Assembly: GCA_032358255.1 (NCBI GenBank)
Contig: JAULBX010010878.1
Span: 1-64,000, forward strand
Length of the DNA: 64,000 nucleotides
From: Heterotrichella gracilis
Lineage: Eukaryota > Sar > Xanthophyceae > Tribonematales > Xanthonemataceae
Direction of reading: 5' to 3'
Part shown: positions 61,621 to 64,000 of the stretch, in pieces
Layout: each line of letters begins with the position of its first letter
Numbering within the stretch: the first letter of the stretch is position 1
The notes under the pieces: model-generated
What the model was told of the DNA's origin: nothing
What the model saw: the letters and a program-made list of their open reading frames with translations, nothing else
Database searches by the model: none
Translations under genes and position numbers: made by a program

Positions 61621-64000
61621 TTACACTATGGGCGCTGCGGGTGCCAATGGCGGGGGTGACTCCACGTCATCCGCTGCTGCTGCGGGTGCTGCCTCGGGCG
61701 CCAACAATGGCTTGAGGCCCAGCCGCTCCTCCAGGGCGCGTGCGCCTCGCTCCCTGCGGTGGGGGATGGGGGGTGAGGGGTGAAGGGGATGGGGAGGGTG
61801 AGGGGGAGGGTGAGGGGCGCGGGGAAGGGGGGCACACTTACGCGCACCATGTGGTGGTTTGGGCGAGTTGGGATCGCGGCTGGGATTGGGTTACTTTCGG
61901 GTTGGGGTCATGATTGGTTGGGATCCCATCGCTTGGGATCAGTTGGGATCAAATGGATTCCAGGTGTGGGATCGTGATTGGTCATGAAGTGCCCGGGGTG
62001 GTGGGATCATGATTGGGCGCGAGGCAGGGGAAGCATATGGCAGCCTAGACTGCAGGCATTGCCACCACTGGCCTACAGCACTGCTTATTCCCACGGGACA
62101 ATGCATGGAGACACTGGTGGCTTGCACTATCGAGCATGGGCATGCCCGCACACAGATGACACGATGCTGTATAGCCTTATCAAGCCACGCCATGGTATCG
62201 CCACCATGTGTCCACGCCAAGCAGACCACCACCCCAGCCATCACAGCACGCATGCCCCACATCCCGCCCCCCCCACAGCAGCATCCAAACCCCGCTAAAC
62301 CCTAAACCCTACACCCTACCTGCGCCTGCTTGCCTCCACGTTGTCCGACCCCGGCAGGGGCGCTGCCGCCTGGAGCGCCTTTGCCTTGCTCTTCTGCTCC
62401 TCACTAAAGCTTAGGCGCAGCAACTTGGCCAGCAGGCCAGCTGGCAGGTCGATGGCCGGCGCCAGGAACCAGGGGAAAAAGGAGGAGAACTTGAAATCGT
62501 CGCTGGGGTCCCCGCTGCAAAGAGGTGGGTTGCATTAGTTGCAGGTATGAAGCCAGTGTGTGGGATGGCCGGGGGGTGTGTGGGGTGAACCCGCAGGGTT
62601 TGCGACACACACAACCACGCATACGCAGCAGGTGGAAAGCCAATGGGCTGGGCAGCGGTGGACTGAGCTGCAGCTAGCCAGCTGGCTTGGAATGGGACCG
62701 TGTCAGCGGGGGTGGGCCAGAATGCAGATGCTGTAAGACTACCCTAACATCAGTCGAACCCTAACCCGAGACCTAAAGCTGTTTGCACTGGAGATTGCTG
62801 TCCTTGGGCTGCAGGAAACGCAGGTAGAATCTGAAACCCTTGCTTAACCCTTCACAGTTAAATAACCTTAAACCCTGGATGCATTTCGTACCGCAGCTCC
62901 CCGCCCTTGGGCTGCAGGCAACGCAGATAGAACCCTAAACCCTACACACAGCCATACCGCAGCTCCCCGTCCTTGAATTGCAGGAAGCGCAGGTAGAACC
63001 AGGCGATGTATGCGCCAAACAGCACATAGGGCAGCACCATGGTCGCCTGCTTGAGCACCACACCCACCACGCAGGCAACCACCAGGTACATGCACACCAG
63101 CCACTGCACCAGGGGAGGGGGCACAAGGGGGTTAACGACTCGAGTGCGATCACCAAGCTGGGTTTAGGTTTAATAAGGGTCATTTACAAGCTAGCCCTGG
63201 TAATAGATGACAATGACGTGCGGAAGGAAGTGGTGCGTGTGCAGGGTAGCGACACACGCCTGAATAGGTTATGGTTGAAAGCCATGTATGTAAGGAAGAG
63301 GTATGCAAGCGGTCTGTGTATTGGCTGAGACCCCGTGCGGTGGGCTTTGGGGCTCGTATTTTGCCTTTGATAAACCCTAAACCCTAAATACTAAACTCCG
63401 TGGGGCTCGTACCTTTGCTTTGAAGCGAATGAAGCCCAGTAGAGTGACTTCGTTGTCAGGCATCACCTGCTTCACCCCAACCAGCAGCCCGCTGAACACA
63501 CCATGGAAGCCTGCTATCTCCTTAAACCTGCACACCACCAGAGGGTCAGAGAGCTCCCACAAGGCAAAAAACCAGGTTTTGAGCAGCCTTGAGGGATACA
63601 ATTTGTTTGAGAAACGTACAAGATTTGGCCCGAGATCTCGTCGTTCCCGCTGGTGGTCATGAAGAGGATGATGACCAGGATGAAGGTGGCGATGTTTGTG
63701 AAGACATCCACCAGGATAACAAACTTGAGGTACTCATTGGAGCCCCACACAGGCTCGATCAGCCGGGACAAGAAGAGGACACCCAGCACGCTCACCACCA
63801 GCTGCAGCCATTGGGTATTTTTTGTGTGTGGAAAGCATAATGGGCTACCTCAATCCCCTAGAACAGCTGCAAACAGGCCCAGGGCAGCACCAGCAGGAAA
63901 TTACAACTCGATAGTTGTTTGTGCAGTACTTACCGAGTAGACTGATAGCTCAATGAAGCCTGCTGTGAGTACGTTCCATACAAAGGGCAGTGTCCTGCGA
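61621..64000 (-). CDS. TMEM115-like rhomboid-fold Golgi membrane protein, 5' partial
   Basis: Visible minus-strand exons: (64000)-63934, 63801-63620, 63527-63413, 63103-62958, 62514-62320, 61753-61621; phases close. The 5' part lies beyond the window. FVWNVLTAGFIELSVYS, LLVGVKQVMPDNEVTLLGFIRFKAKW, LPYVLFGAYIAWFYLRFLQ and the landmark RGDPSDDFKFSSFFPWFLAPAIDL match the plant and animal TMEM115 family. This family has a rhomboid-like fold but no catalytic Ser-His pair and acts in Golgi organisation and retrograde traffic. The C-terminal ~100 residues are an Ala/Pro/Glu-rich cytosolic tail. Exon 4's donor edge has two copies in the next intron. Six to seven membrane spans are expected; four or five are visible. 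Confidence 0.9.
62802..62936 (-). repeat. Two copies of a TMEM115 exon donor edge in the following intron
   Basis: The 3' edge of exon 63103-62958 (plus-strand phrase TACCGCAGCTCCCCGTCCTT then TTGCAGGAAGCGCAGGTAGAA) is repeated at about 62889-62936, nearly whole and with an equivalent GTA donor, and at 62802-62832 in part. TTTAGGG blocks lie between the copies. Confidence 0.9.

Overview
This window is nuclear DNA from a photosynthetic eukaryote, most likely a green alga (Chlorophyta; a trebouxiophyte-like organism fits best). The evidence is dense GT-AG introns, GC-rich exons, chloroplast-type proteins (a Deg1 protease with a transit-like leader), plant-type families (a BIM-like bHLH, an MSH7-like MutS homologue, a TPT-family translocator) and plant-type TTTAGGG repeats scattered through introns. 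No prokaryotic operon, rRNA, convincing tRNA, CRISPR array or recognisable virus-like element was seen. All gene models were built by eye from frame, splice-site phase and family similarity. Reading phase closes across almost every junction I propose.

Layout, left to right. (+) a tandem-methyltransferase fusion, 5'-truncated by the window edge (119-3721); (+) DGAT2 (4498-6537); (+) a bacterial/class-IV-type histone-deacetylase-fold enzyme with a transit-like leader (8055-10470); (-) a TauD/clavaminate-synthase-like dioxygenase (11856-14315); (-) WDR53 (15350-17244), divergent from (+) proteasome subunit RPN2/PSMD1 (17673-24045); (-) a BIM-like bHLH factor (25364-26469), divergent from (+) chloroplast protease Deg1 (27918-32871); (+) a small unrecognised membrane protein (35080-36180); (-) an MSH7/MSH6-like mismatch-repair protein in at least 18 exons (37506-46353); (+) two unrecognised small genes (47075-47520 and 47832-49179) with a perfect 35-bp hairpin between them; (-) a DMT-superfamily transporter of SLC35F6 type (51648-56014), divergent from (+) a TPT/NST-type sugar-phosphate translocator (56970-59625); and (-) a TMEM115-like rhomboid-fold Golgi protein running off the right edge (61621-64000). 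The genes are ordinary housekeeping and organelle functions with no shared pathway. Four divergent pairs share short intergenic promoters.

The most unusual signal is structural. In at least six genes, introns or 3' flanks carry degenerate tandem copies of the neighbouring exon edge together with its splice site: HDAC, RPN2, Deg1 (five separate cases), MSH7, TMEM115 and the TPT gene. The same introns repeatedly contain short TTTAGGG/CCCTAAA blocks, often next to splice sites, including a seven-unit array ending about 12 bp from a 3' splice site. A second notable signal is three perfect CACGTG G-boxes, two of them arranged as a 12-bp inverted repeat, between the bHLH gene and Deg1. The bHLH basic region has the His-Glu-Arg signature of a G-box binder.
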